DNA of 64,000 nt from DAOMNO01 sp035443885 (GTDB lineage Bacteria; Planctomycetota; Phycisphaerae; Phycisphaerales; SM1A02): NCBI GenBank assembly GCA_035443885.1, contig DAOMNO010000011.1:1-64000 (forward strand), written 5' to 3'. The notes under the pieces were generated by a model. It did not search any database. It was not told the DNA's origin and was given only the letters and a program-made list of their open reading frames with translations. Made by a program: the position numbers and the translations under genes. Numbering within the stretch: the first letter of the stretch is position 1; each line of letters begins with the position of its first letter. Below are positions 50,104 through 59,049 of the stretch, in pieces.

Positions 50104-51624
50104 GTGAAGGCTGGAAAGACAGCAAGCCTGACCCTCCTTGTCATCCTCGTTGCGCTGGCGTTGGTTACAGAAGCGCTGGCAACGTGGGTGGAGCCGCTGC
50201 GTTCCGCGGAGCCGTGGAAGCGCATCGCTCTTGGCGCGGGCATTCTGGCGGCACTGTACGCGATTGTGCTCGTTCCTCTCGGCATGGCCATTGATCGTGC
50301 GCTGGTTTCCCTTCGCGGGTGCATTGAGGGAGCCGCCGCGACCGAGCAGTCATTTTCGTTTGGCGCGCCGCGCTGGCTTCGGCCAGTCATGCGGTCATTG
50401 TCCGGTGCGGTCGATCAGTTCCGTCAGCGTGAGCAGGCCCTTCGCACACAACTTCGTGATATCGAGATTCGACATCGCGTATCGGAAGCGGAGAGGCGGC
50501 AGATTGAAGCGGTGCTGCATACGCTTCGTGATGCGGTCATTGTGACGGATTCGTTCAACGAAGTCGTGATGGCCAACGATGCCGCGGCGGAAGCGCTCGG
50601 TTTTGACCTTTCCGCAGCGCTTCACAAGCCGATTGATCAGGTCATTTCAGACCGCAAGCTCCGGCAGATGATTCTGGATGCACGCGATTCCGCAAACTTC
50701 AACGACTGCCGCCATGTGGAGCATGAGCTTTGCACAGCGAATGAAGGCGGCGATGCCTCGGCCATTGCTGGGCGTGTTGGGTCGGAAGCCAGGTCAGGAC
50801 GCTTCTATGATGTGGCCCTCGCGTGCATTGGTAACCACAAGGGTGAGGTCAGCGGCGTTGTAACGATTCTGCGCGACCTGACCCGTGAGCGAGAGCTTTC
50901 CCAGATGAAGACGGACTTTGTGTCCAAAGCAAGCCATGAACTGCGCACGCCGCTGTCGTCGATTCGTGCCTATGTCGAAATGCTGGTGGACGGCGAAGCG
51001 CAGGACGAGAAGTCGCGGCAGGAGTTCTATCGCATCATGCACGATGAGACAGAGCGCCTCGGTCGGCTGATTGACAACATGCTCAACATCAGCCGCATCG
51101 AGGCAGGCATTGTGCAGATCGACCGCGAAAACGTGGACATCAAGGTACTGGCAGAGCGGGCCATTAACACGCTTGAGCCTCAGGCGCGAGAGAAGTCCAT
51201 CACGCTGCACACGAAGCTGGCTGACATTGCGCTCACCGTCGAGGGTGATGCAGACATGTTGTATCAGGTGCTTCTGAACCTGATTTCCAACTCGATCAAG
51301 TACACGCCGGAAGGTGGTCGCGTAACCATTTCCGCGGACTCCGACAATCTCACACGGAGCGTGCTGGTGTCGGTGTCAGATACGGGTCTCGGCATTCCGC
51401 CGGATTCGATTCCCAAGCTGTTCGACAAGTTCTACCGCGTGGAGAACTACAAGCGCGTGGCGAAGGGAACAGGACTTGGTTTGAGCCTTTGCAAGCACAT
51501 CGTGGAGACGGTGCATCAAGGCCAGATCGGCGTCGAGTCGAAGCTGGGCATGGGATCCCGCTTCTGGTTCGCGATTCCCATGCGGTACGCAGGTTCAAAC
51601 TGTACGACCGGAGTGGCTGCATGA
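50104..51624 (+). CDS. Membrane sensor histidine kinase with PAS domain
   Basis: A 506-residue kinase with two membrane helices (about 6-27 and 41-62) and almost no periplasmic loop (about 13 residues). A HAMP-like/coiled-coil stretch follows, and a PAS domain at about 130-260 (VLHTLRDAVIVTDSFNEVVMANDAAAEALGF). HisKA has phospho-His278 in SKASHELRTPLSSIR. HATPase has Asn396 in NLISNSIKYTPEGG, DTGLGIP (426-432) and GTGLGLS (455-461). The GTG at 50104 is supported by AAAGGAG at 6 nt. With so little outside the membrane it probably senses an intramembrane or cytoplasmic cue. The response-regulator gene follows. Confidence 0.92.
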   Translation: MKAGKTASLTLLVILVALALVTEALATWVEPLRSAEPWKRIALGAGILAALYAIVLVPLGMAIDRALVSLRGCIEGAAATEQSFSFGAPRWLRPVMRSLSGAVDQFRQREQALRTQLRDIEIRHRVSEAERRQIEAVLHTLRDAVIVTDSFNEVVMANDAAAEALGFDLSAALHKPIDQVISDRKLRQMILDARDSANFNDCRHVEHELCTANEGGDASAIAGRVGSEARSGRFYDVALACIGNHKGEVSGVVTILRDLTRERELSQMKTDFVSKASHELRTPLSSIRAYVEMLVDGEAQDEKSRQEFYRIMHDETERLGRLIDNMLNISRIEAGIVQIDRENVDIKVLAERAINTLEPQAREKSITLHTKLADIALTVEGDADMLYQVLLNLISNSIKYTPEGGRVTISADSDNLTRSVLVSVSDTGLGIPPDSIPKLFDKFYRVENYKRVAKGTGLGLSLCKHIVETVHQGQIGVESKLGMGSRFWFAIPMRYAGSNCTTGVAA

Positions 51625-51680
51625 GTCGGTTCTTGTCCAGGGGCCGCTGACATTTCAGGTCAGTACGCCGAGGAGCGTCA

Positions 51681-52088
51681 ATGATGGCAGAGTGTTCACG
51701 ACGAGTTCTGGTGATTGATGATGAGGCACACATCGTGCAGGTACTGTCGCTCAAACTGCGCAATGCCGGGTATGAAGTGCTCACCGCATCAGACGGCGAA
51801 GAGGGATATGAAATCGCCCGCAAGTCGATTCCTGATCTCATCATCACCGACTTTCAGATGCCGTACATGACGGGCCTTGAACTCTGTCAGGCTCTCGCGA
51901 AGGAAACCGCGACGGCAAACATTCCAATTCTCATGCTCACCGCTCGTGGTTATGCACTCGATGACGAGGACATCGCCTTGGGCAACATTCGTGACGTGCT
52001 GAGCAAGCCCTTCAGCCCGCGATCCATCGTGCAACTGGTGGAGCAGACGCTGGGTTCATCCGGGACGCCGAGGGAGAAGGCTGCGTGA
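51681..52088 (+). CDS. Single-domain response regulator
   Basis: A 135-residue receiver (REC) domain without an output domain: acidic pair in VLVIDDEAHI, phospho-acceptor Asp57 in IITDFQMPYMTG, Thr in MLTARG, Lys in LSKPFSPRS. Such CheY-like proteins work by protein contact. GAGGAG precedes the ATG. The stop overlaps the GTG of the HD-GYP gene, so the two are made together; the receiver may control the phosphodiesterase (inference). Confidence 0.93.
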   Translation: MMAECSRRVLVIDDEAHIVQVLSLKLRNAGYEVLTASDGEEGYEIARKSIPDLIITDFQMPYMTGLELCQALAKETATANIPILMLTARGYALDDEDIALGNIRDVLSKPFSPRSIVQLVEQTLGSSGTPREKAA

Positions 52089-53884
52089 AGTGTGATCGAG
52101 TCCAAACTCTGAAGGACGGAGCCGATTCGGCGATGGACCTTCATGCCTCACTCTGGGCGAGCGATCGCCATCAGGTGCTGCGCCGTCGCGTGCGCGAGGC
52201 TGGACTGCTGCTTATTTCATGCAACGAGCAAGGTCGTGTGCTTCCGTCAGCGACACGCAGTTCGTCCGATGCAGGTGGAGCAGCAGACTGGTTTGAAGAC
52301 TTCTTCCGCTCCAGCGGCTTTGTGCATCGTGCGATCAAGAAGGCGGTCGAGATATGGACCACACAGGATCAACCCGCGCCGATTGCTGCCGCGCCTGGTT
52401 TATGGCTGGCTCCGATCCCGCTCGTTGTTCGACGCCGACGCTGCGGCTTTGCGGTCATCATCGCGCCGACGGAACAACTGCTTGAGTCTGAGCACTTTTC
52501 GGCTATCTGCCGAAGTGTCAAGGGTGGCGCGGATGAACGTGTGTGCCGTTCGTTGCTGGCACAAGCGTCGCTTTGCATGGAATGCGATGTTGCACGATTG
52601 ATTGCGCTCGTTACCTATCTGCACGAGGACCAGGTTCATCTCTCCGCGGATGAGCAGGCGATGGAGAGCACCGGCCAGCAGCTTGCAGAATCGTACGAAG
52701 AGATCAATCTCCTCTATACGATCATTCAGAATATGACCGCGCCGGGCATGCAGCAGCCCGCGCGATTCATCCGCACGGCGTGCCAGGAGCTTCTCGGCAC
52801 GTTGCCTTATGGTTGGATCGGCGTCCGATTGGCGGAAGACCCGGAGCGGTTGAAGGCTCTTTCGGGCAAGTTCATCGCAGAGGGGCAGGTGCCCGGAGCG
52901 TGCGAGACATCATCAGACGATTCTTCAGATGACAGCATGCGGCTTCCGGCGCGGTTGATGGTGTTGACCGAGGCGCTGCTCAAGCAGCTTCTGCCGGATA
53001 CGGCAGTGGTTCTCGATCCACAGTCCAACCCGGCTCATGCGATGTATGCATCACTCGGTGGTGCGGTTCTGATTCAACCAATCAGCAGCGATGGTCGAGT
53101 GGTTGGCATGTTCATCGCGGGCAATAAGCATGGCTCAGATTCCGCCGTGTCATCGGTAGATATGAAGCTGCTGAACGCAACCGCGAGCCATACGGCGATC
53201 TTCCTTGAGAACGCTGCCCTCTACGACGACCTGAACGCGATGTTCCTCGGAACGCTGGAAGCGTTGACCGCATCCATCGATGCCAAGGATCGTTACACAT
53301 GCGGCCACTCACGTCGTGTGGCGCATCTCACACAGCAGTTGGCGCGGGCGGTCGGCATGTCGCCTGAACAGGTCAAGCGAATGCACATCGCGGGGCTTGT
53401 GCATGATGTCGGTAAGATCGGTGTGCCGGAGCACGTGCTGCTCAAACCAGGCAAGCTGACGGATGAAGAGTTCGCGTGGATTCGCAGGCACCCGGAGATG
53501 GGGCACCGAATTCTCAAAGATATCCCGCAACTGAAGGACATTTTGCCTGGCGTGCTCTATCACCACGAGCGGTGGGATGGACGGGGCTACCCCGCGGGCC
53601 TTGCGGGTGAGGATATTCCGTTCGTTGCGAGGGTGATCGGCCTGGCTGATTCCTTTGACGCGATGAGTTCAACACGAACGTACCGGTGTGCGATGGATCG
53701 CAAATCGGTGCTGGACGAGATTCGACGATGCGGCGGAGCGCAGTTTGATCCAGAGTTGGCGCCGATCTTCGTCAGTCTGGATTTCACCGAATACGACCGA
53801 ATGGTGCGCGAGCACAAAGCCGCGGCGGGGCCGCTCATGCAACTTACACCAGGTTCAAAGAGCACCGGAAAGGAGGCTGCATGA
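52085..53884 (+). CDS. GAF/HD-GYP cyclic-di-GMP phosphodiesterase
   Basis: A 599-residue cytoplasmic protein. The first 200 residues are of uncertain fold (CECDVARLIALV-like Cys-rich part). A GAF domain covers about 205-378, and HD-GYP about 385-570. The catalytic metal site is complete: HSRRVAHL (408-415), LVHDVGKIG (438-446, His440-Asp441), RHPEMGHRIL, YHHERWDGRGYP (492-503, with the GYP signature) and VIGLADSFDAM. It should hydrolyse c-di-GMP. The frame opens with GTG overlapping the upstream stop; an ATG at 52133 is an alternative start. Overlaps the STAS gene by 4 nt. Confidence 0.93.
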   Translation: MKCDRVQTLKDGADSAMDLHASLWASDRHQVLRRRVREAGLLLISCNEQGRVLPSATRSSSDAGGAADWFEDFFRSSGFVHRAIKKAVEIWTTQDQPAPIAAAPGLWLAPIPLVVRRRRCGFAVIIAPTEQLLESEHFSAICRSVKGGADERVCRSLLAQASLCMECDVARLIALVTYLHEDQVHLSADEQAMESTGQQLAESYEEINLLYTIIQNMTAPGMQQPARFIRTACQELLGTLPYGWIGVRLAEDPERLKALSGKFIAEGQVPGACETSSDDSSDDSMRLPARLMVLTEALLKQLLPDTAVVLDPQSNPAHAMYASLGGAVLIQPISSDGRVVGMFIAGNKHGSDSAVSSVDMKLLNATASHTAIFLENAALYDDLNAMFLGTLEALTASIDAKDRYTCGHSRRVAHLTQQLARAVGMSPEQVKRMHIAGLVHDVGKIGVPEHVLLKPGKLTDEEFAWIRRHPEMGHRILKDIPQLKDILPGVLYHHERWDGRGYPAGLAGEDIPFVARVIGLADSFDAMSSTRTYRCAMDRKSVLDEIRRCGGAQFDPELAPIFVSLDFTEYDRMVREHKAAAGPLMQLTPGSKSTGKEAA

Positions 53885-54270
53885 AACTCAGTTATGAGGA
53901 TCATGACGCCATCACCGTGTTGCGCGTGAGCGGTGAACTGACGGCCGATCAGGTCGATTCGTTCCGTCGCTCATGTCAGGATCGGATCAACGCGGGCATT
54001 CGCAACATTGTGCTGGATATGGAGCACATGACGCTGATTGACTCCGCTGGTTTGGAGTTCCTGCTGTGGCTTTCTGAGGAAATCGCATCGCCATCATCTG
54101 GCGCGATGGCAGCCAATCCGTATGTGTCGAGCAGTTATGGCTCATCAAGCGGTCAACTTCGCCTGGTGAAGCCTGACGAGACGGTGCGCAGGATTCTGTA
54201 TGTGACGCGCCTGGACAAACGATTCGACATCTTCGACACCATCGAAGCCGCTGCAAGGAGTTTGCGATAG
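53881..54270 (+). CDS. STAS-domain anti-sigma-antagonist-like protein
   Basis: A 129-residue SpoIIAA-like protein: ITVLRVSGELTADQVDSFRR, RNIVLDMEHMTLIDSAGLEFLLWL with the phosphorylatable Ser55, and a ~25-residue Ser-rich insertion (SSSYGSSSG) before the last strand. Partner-switching proteins of this type are regulated by kinases or phosphatases; none of the RsbW type is adjacent, so the partner is unknown. AAAGGAGG precedes the ATG. Confidence 0.9.
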   Translation: MKLSYEDHDAITVLRVSGELTADQVDSFRRSCQDRINAGIRNIVLDMEHMTLIDSAGLEFLLWLSEEIASPSSGAMAANPYVSSSYGSSSGQLRLVKPDETVRRILYVTRLDKRFDIFDTIEAAARSLR

Positions 54271-54302
54271 TTCGTTGTTCTGTGCGCCACCACGAGTAAC
54301 CC

Positions 54303-56054
54303 ATGGTCAGGAATGTGTCCAATCACGCGCCGTTCGATACCAACCCGCCGGTCATGACCGGGGGACGGCTGCAACTTGGGGATATGCTGATCGCCAAGGG
54401 CTATATCACGCAGAACCAATTACAGCAGGCGCTGGAACACCAGGCGCAGCGAGGCCACAAGAAGTTGCTTGGTGAGGTGCTTACCGAACTGAACTTCGTT
54501 AATGAGACGCAAGTGCTGGAAGTGCTTGCGGAAGGATATGGCGTTCCGTTCATCACGCATATTGCGCGCATCGCCGATCCGAAGGTGATTGAGCTGCTGC
54601 CTCGCGACTTTATTGAAGAGCACAAGGTGCTGCCGCTTTTCCTTGTGCGCGGCATGCTGACGATCGCCGTATCGGAACCGGCCAACCTGTACCTTGTTGA
54701 AGAAGTGCAGCGGTTGACGGGTTACGACGTGCAGATCGTTGCAGTCACCATGCAGGAGATCGAAAACTCGCTTCGATCGTACCTGCCCTCTGCAAACGTC
54801 TTTGTCATCGATGACTTCTACGAGGACATCGACGACGCTGATTTCTCGGTGATCGAGAAGCAGGTTACGGAGCTGGCTGACCTTGAAGAAGTCGCTGGGC
54901 ACAGCCCGGTTGTCAAGCTGGTCAACTATCTGATTTTTTCAGCCGTGCAGGATAGCGCATCCGACATTCACATCGAACCTGACGATCACCGACTGCGCGT
55001 GCGGTATCGGGTGGACGGCAAGCTGTTTGAGAAGATGAGGCCCCCATACAAGATGCACGCTGCGATTACGAGCCGCATCAAGATCATGTCAAACCTCGAT
55101 ATTTCGGAGCGCCGCGTGCCGCAGGACGGCGACATCCACGTAATGATGGAAGGCAGGCCCATCGACTTGCGCGTTTCAACGATGCCCGGCAAGTTCGGTG
55201 AGAAAGTGGCGATTCGCATCATCGACAATCGCAGCACGAGCCTGTCGCTTGACAAGATCGGGTTCTCCTCGCAGATGCTCGAACGCTGGAAGGGCGTCAT
55301 CAGCCAGCCGAACGGCGTCGTGCTGGTTACGGGTCCGACTGGTTCGGGTAAATCGACGACGCTGTATTCGGTTCTGCATCTGCTCAACTCGGATGACCTC
55401 AACATCTCAACGGTTGAAGACCCGATTGAAGCGAATATCGCAGGCGTGAACCAGGCGCAGGTGAACGAGAAGGCCGGCTTCACGTTTGCCGGCGCGCTTC
55501 GCGCATTGTTGCGGCAAGACCCGGATATTCTGATGGTCGGTGAAGTTCGCGATGCGGAAACCGCGCACATTGTTACGCAAGCTGCGCTGACGGGACATCT
55601 GGTGCTTTCGACGCTTCACACCAACGATGCCCCGAGCGCGGTGACGCGGCTCGTGAACATCGGCATTGAACCATATCTTGTGGCGGCAACGCTTCGCGGC
55701 GTGCTGGGGCAGCGACTGGTCAGAAAGATCTGTCCGCACTGCAAGGAGCCGTACCAACCTGATTCGCGCACGCGCGAAGCGGTGGAGCAGTATGTCGGTG
55801 CAGTTGAGTCGCTCTTCCGCGGGCAGGGGTGCAGTCGGTGTCGCGCGACTGGCTTTGCAGGCCGCATCGGCATCTTTGAGCTGCTGGTGCCGGATGATGT
55901 GATTCTCGGCGAAATCGCGCGAGGCGCGAGCCTTCAGGAACTGAGGCAGATTGTTACACGGGCCGGGTACACCACGCTTCGCGCGGACGGAATGGAGAAA
56001 GTCAAGGGCGGTCTCACCACCGCTGAGGAAGTGTTTTACGTTACAAGCATCTAG
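54303..56054 (+). CDS. Pilus/secretion assembly ATPase (PilB/GspE)
   Basis: A 583-residue hexameric motor. An N-terminal MshEN/N1E domain covers about 20-165 (LGDMLIAKGYITQNQLQQAL; in other proteins this module binds c-di-GMP). The ATPase core has Walker A GPTGSGKST (344-352), Asp box TVEDPIE (370-376), Walker B RQDPDILMVGEVRD (404-417), His box LSTLHTND (435-442) and the zinc cysteines CPHC (477-480) and CSRC (510-513). The Zn site and MshEN domain favour an extension/secretion ATPase over a PilT retraction type. No separate retraction ATPase is in the window. Confidence 0.95.
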   Translation: MVRNVSNHAPFDTNPPVMTGGRLQLGDMLIAKGYITQNQLQQALEHQAQRGHKKLLGEVLTELNFVNETQVLEVLAEGYGVPFITHIARIADPKVIELLPRDFIEEHKVLPLFLVRGMLTIAVSEPANLYLVEEVQRLTGYDVQIVAVTMQEIENSLRSYLPSANVFVIDDFYEDIDDADFSVIEKQVTELADLEEVAGHSPVVKLVNYLIFSAVQDSASDIHIEPDDHRLRVRYRVDGKLFEKMRPPYKMHAAITSRIKIMSNLDISERRVPQDGDIHVMMEGRPIDLRVSTMPGKFGEKVAIRIIDNRSTSLSLDKIGFSSQMLERWKGVISQPNGVVLVTGPTGSGKSTTLYSVLHLLNSDDLNISTVEDPIEANIAGVNQAQVNEKAGFTFAGALRALLRQDPDILMVGEVRDAETAHIVTQAALTGHLVLSTLHTNDAPSAVTRLVNIGIEPYLVAATLRGVLGQRLVRKICPHCKEPYQPDSRTREAVEQYVGAVESLFRGQGCSRCRATGFAGRIGIFELLVPDDVILGEIARGASLQELRQIVTRAGYTTLRADGMEKVKGGLTTAEEVFYVTSI

Positions 56055-56106
56055 TGATGGCGGAGCGTAAGCTCCACGCCGCGATGTGAAGACCTTCAGA
56101 GGCAAT

Positions 56107-57348
56107 ATGTCCGCTTCATGCTCCTACGCCTGGAAAGCCCGCGACAACAGCGGCAAGATTGTGCGCGGCACGATGAATGCCGCCAGCGCGCAGGAAGTGG
56201 GGGCACGCCTTCGCGCGGAAGGCAAGTTCGTGTTCAGCGTTGAGGAACACGCGCTGCGAGCTGGCGTTGTTCTTGATGAAGAGCACGTTCAGCGAATGGA
56301 GACCGCCAGGCGCGTGCGGCGCGAGGATGTCATCTCCTTTTGCCAGCAGATTTCAATCATGCTTGAAACCGGCGTGCCGCTCGCGGAAGCGCTCGACGCC
56401 TTTGTCAAGCAAACGCCTCGTGCTGAGTTCAGGAAAGTGCTGCAATCCTTGCGAGATGATATTCACTCCGGCGAGCCGTTCTCTGTAGCGATGGCGCGTT
56501 GGCCGCGCGTTTTTCCCAGCATGATGGTCAGCCTGATGAAGGCTTCCGAAGCGTCGGGAACGATGTCGATGATGCTCGGCCGCATCGGTGACTATCTGGC
56601 CAAGGAACGCAAGACGGCAAAGCAGATCAAGGGCGCACTGAGCTACCCCGCGTTCATGATGGCCGTCGCGGTCGCCCTCACGGGCTTTCTCATGGCGTTC
56701 GTGTTGCCGCGGTTTGCGTCGATCTACGAACTGCGAGCTGCAACACTTCCTACGCCCACACTTTTCCTGCTTGGAATCAGTAAGTTTGTAACGACGCAGT
56801 ACATGCTCTACCTGCCAGCGATGGTGGTTGCGGCCATTGGTCTCGCGATCGGCATGCGAACCGAACGAGGCCGCCGCACGTGCGACTGGATGCGGCTCAA
56901 TACTCCGATCTTGAAGGTGATGTACCGGCAACTGTACATCACACGTGCCGCGCGAACGATGGGTACGCTGCTCAGCGCGGGCGTGAGCCTGCTGGATATC
57001 GTGGATATCTGCCGGGGTGTAACGAACAATCGGTACTACGACGACCTGTGGGATGCGACCGCAAAGTCGATCCGTGAAGGTCGCCAACTGAGTGAGGCGA
57101 TATCAGCTTCGCCCTACATCACCCCGAATGTCGCGTCGATGATCGCTTCGGGCGAACGTTCCGGTCGGTTGGCCGATGTGATGGACAAGATCGCACGGTT
57201 CAGCGAAGAAGAACTTGAGGCGGCGGTCAAGCAGACCACGGCGTACATTGAGCCAGCCATGATCATGTTCATGGGCCTGCTCGTCGGCGGCGTGGCGATG
57301 GCGTTGCTGCTCCCGATCTTCAGCATGGGCAAGGTGATGGCTGGCTGA
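56107..57348 (+). CDS. Inner-membrane platform protein (PilC/GspF)
   Basis: A 413-residue protein with two T2SSF domains. N-terminal: YAWKARDNSGKIVRGTMNA...FCQQISIMLETGVPLAEALDAF. Second: LYITRAARTMGTLLSAGVSLLDIVDICRG. Three membrane helices lie at about 180-205, 225-250 and 385-410. It forms the rotary platform driven by the ATPase. The ATG at 56107 (AGAGG nearby) is preferred over a GTG at 56086. It ends the cluster. Confidence 0.93.
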   Translation: MSASCSYAWKARDNSGKIVRGTMNAASAQEVGARLRAEGKFVFSVEEHALRAGVVLDEEHVQRMETARRVRREDVISFCQQISIMLETGVPLAEALDAFVKQTPRAEFRKVLQSLRDDIHSGEPFSVAMARWPRVFPSMMVSLMKASEASGTMSMMLGRIGDYLAKERKTAKQIKGALSYPAFMMAVAVALTGFLMAFVLPRFASIYELRAATLPTPTLFLLGISKFVTTQYMLYLPAMVVAAIGLAIGMRTERGRRTCDWMRLNTPILKVMYRQLYITRAARTMGTLLSAGVSLLDIVDICRGVTNNRYYDDLWDATAKSIREGRQLSEAISASPYITPNVASMIASGERSGRLADVMDKIARFSEEELEAAVKQTTAYIEPAMIMFMGLLVGGVAMALLLPIFSMGKVMAG

Positions 57349-57392
57349 AAATCGTTGCCGCGAGGGCCGGTGAATGCATACGCTTGGCTTCC

Positions 57393-57887
57393 ATGAATAA
57401 AGCGAGTCGATCAGATCGCTATCAGGCGGTTCTCAATCACATGCCTTTGCAAGGGAATCGTGCGCAGCGCATGGCGCGGCTCATCGATTTACTGTGGGAT
57501 CACCTGCGCGACACCGACGTCTCGTGGATCGGGTTTTATCTCGATCAGCCCGGCGAAATGGATGATCGCAGACTTGTGCTCGGGCCATGCAGGGATAAAC
57601 CTGCCTGTTCGCCAATCGGGATGCACGGCGCGTGCGGCCAAGCGTTGAGTTCTCGGCAGGTGCGCGTGATTCACGATGTGGCAGAACTTGGCGAGAACTA
57701 CATTGCGTGCGATCCTCGTGATCGCTCAGAGCTGGTTTTGCCGCTTTTTGATGAACGTGGCAAATGCTGGGGTGTGCTGGACGTCGACTCGTGGGAAGTC
57801 GGCTCATTTGATGAATCTGATGCGGCTCAGCTCAATGCGGTGCTTGTTGCCGCTCAGCTCACGACAAACGACAGCGTCCCGGAGTGA
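57393..57887 (+). CDS. GAF-domain free methionine-(R)-sulfoxide reductase-like protein
   Basis: A 164-residue single GAF domain. The three cysteines used by fRMsr enzymes are present: Cys72 and Cys81 in ACSPIGMHGACG, and Cys106 in YIACD, followed by RSELVLPLFD. fRMsr reduces free Met-R-sulfoxide using thioredoxin. ATG at 57393 without a strong Shine-Dalgarno sequence (TACGCT lies 8 nt before it). The stop codon lies in the loop of a perfect hairpin. Confidence 0.88.
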   Translation: MNKASRSDRYQAVLNHMPLQGNRAQRMARLIDLLWDHLRDTDVSWIGFYLDQPGEMDDRRLVLGPCRDKPACSPIGMHGACGQALSSRQVRVIHDVAELGENYIACDPRDRSELVLPLFDERGKCWGVLDVDSWEVGSFDESDAAQLNAVLVAAQLTTNDSVPE

Positions 57888-57898
57888 TCCGGGACGCT
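57873..57898. terminator. Hairpin with stop codon in its loop
   Basis: AGCGTCCCGGA-GTGA-TCCGGGACGCT, 11 bp perfect stem; the TGA of the GAF-domain gene is inside the GTGA loop. No T-tract follows on either strand. It separates two convergent genes. Confidence 0.65.
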
Positions 57899-57928
57899 GA
57901 TGAGAACTCTGTTGGTTGAAGCGATCGC

Positions 57929-58663
57929 TCAGCGACGCCTGCGGCTTCCCATCATGCCGAACATGCCGAAGATGGCAAGACCTGCTGGCGCAGGGATGAC
58001 GGTAAAGAAAATCTCAGTGTTGGTCGTCGCGACGTTGTTGTTGCCGCTGAGATCGAACGCAAAGCGAAGGCCCGCGGACGTAGCGCCATTGGGCAGGTTT
58101 CCACTGATCGGGGAGGTGTTGAGATTCAGCGGACCGGTTCCGCCGCCCATGCCTGACGGAGCATCGTAAAGCGAGCCGATCTGGCCGCCATTGAGGTAGC
58201 CTCGCGCCAAAGGAAGGCCGCCCGCCGTCCATACGAGTGGATTTGGTCCTTCAACGCTCCACGTGCTGCCCATCGTCCAGTCGAGGGCGGGAGCACTGGC
58301 CACATCAAGGTCGCCGGTGATGATGACTTGGAAGTTGAGCAGTTGGCCGGAGTTGTTCTTGACGTGCGTGACGGTGTTGAGATAGCCGTTCAAGAACTCG
58401 TTGGGCTTGGGATTGACATTCACAGCGCCATAGGCTTCAAATGCACCGCCGCCAATGGCGTACGGAAAGTGAAAGCCGGCAGGCCCGATGGGGATGGCGC
58501 CGGGGTTGACCGTATCGGAAAAGATGACTCCGCCACCGTCGCTGACGATGAGCGTAATGCTGACGCCAGGCACGAAGCCAGCAAGCGCACCCGACGCAAC
58601 AGCACCGACGGTAGTCATTGCAACGCATGCTGCTGCGAATCGATTCACCTTCTGCAGAACCAT
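57929..58663 (-). CDS. Secreted protein with PAPAG/RRRR C-terminal sorting signal
   Basis: A 244-residue exported protein with an N-terminal signal (about 1-28, ...GALAG). The mature part is beta-rich (SITLIVSDGGGVIFSDTVNPGA...). The tail VIPAPAGLAIFGMFGMMGSRRRR is a PEP-CTERM-like tripartite signal: Pro-rich motif, short hydrophobic helix, Arg cluster. Such tails direct processing by an exosortase-type system and anchoring or release at the surface. Function of the mature domain is not recognised. Leader of about 95 nt with its own promoter at 58765-58792. Confidence 0.85.
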   Translation of the reverse strand: MVLQKVNRFAAACVAMTTVGAVASGALAGFVPGVSITLIVSDGGGVIFSDTVNPGAIPIGPAGFHFPYAIGGGAFEAYGAVNVNPKPNEFLNGYLNTVTHVKNNSGQLLNFQVIITGDLDVASAPALDWTMGSTWSVEGPNPLVWTAGGLPLARGYLNGGQIGSLYDAPSGMGGGTGPLNLNTSPISGNLPNGATSAGLRFAFDLSGNNNVATTNTEIFFTVIPAPAGLAIFGMFGMMGSRRRR

Positions 58664-59049
58664 TCAATCCTCCTCCGTCCAACTCCTCAAGCACACGATA
58701 AACGCATACTGAACTGGCAGAATGCATGCACGCCCATGGTGCATGTCATCTATCTCCAGTGGTGAATATATCACCACTTCGAGCGAAAGCAATGCGCATT
58801 TTTCAACGCTTTCCAGCCAAATTACGTGGCCGCATGGCAGGAAGCTCTCGCCAACATCAAACGGGACGATAAACACGATTTATCGACGCCGTTTGTCTTT
58901 CTTCAACCGATCCTCAATCAACTGCCGAGCCGCGTTTGATTGTATCGACTCGTGAGCTGGCCACCCTCAGCAAACCTTCCTTCGATCATTCATTCATTGT
59001 CAGCAAACACAAAGTGTTTTTTGTGCCTGTGAGTGTACGTACTGCGTAT
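58664..59049. other. AT-richer intergenic region
   Basis: A 386-nt gap between two secreted-protein genes, more AT-rich than its surroundings. It holds the promoter/operator described at 58758-58792 and a small AACAC-AAA-GTGTT hairpin followed by T on the plus strand near 59010. No coding region is supported. Confidence 0.45.
58758..58792 (-). promoter_or_regulatory. Promoter with overlapping 21-bp palindromic operator
   Basis: On the minus strand TTGCTT (58787-58792), 16 nt spacer, TATATT (58765-58770). The -10 lies inside a perfect inverted repeat AGTGGTGA-ATATA-TCACCACT (58758-58778). A dimeric repressor bound there would block transcription of the gene starting at 58663. Confidence 0.6.
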
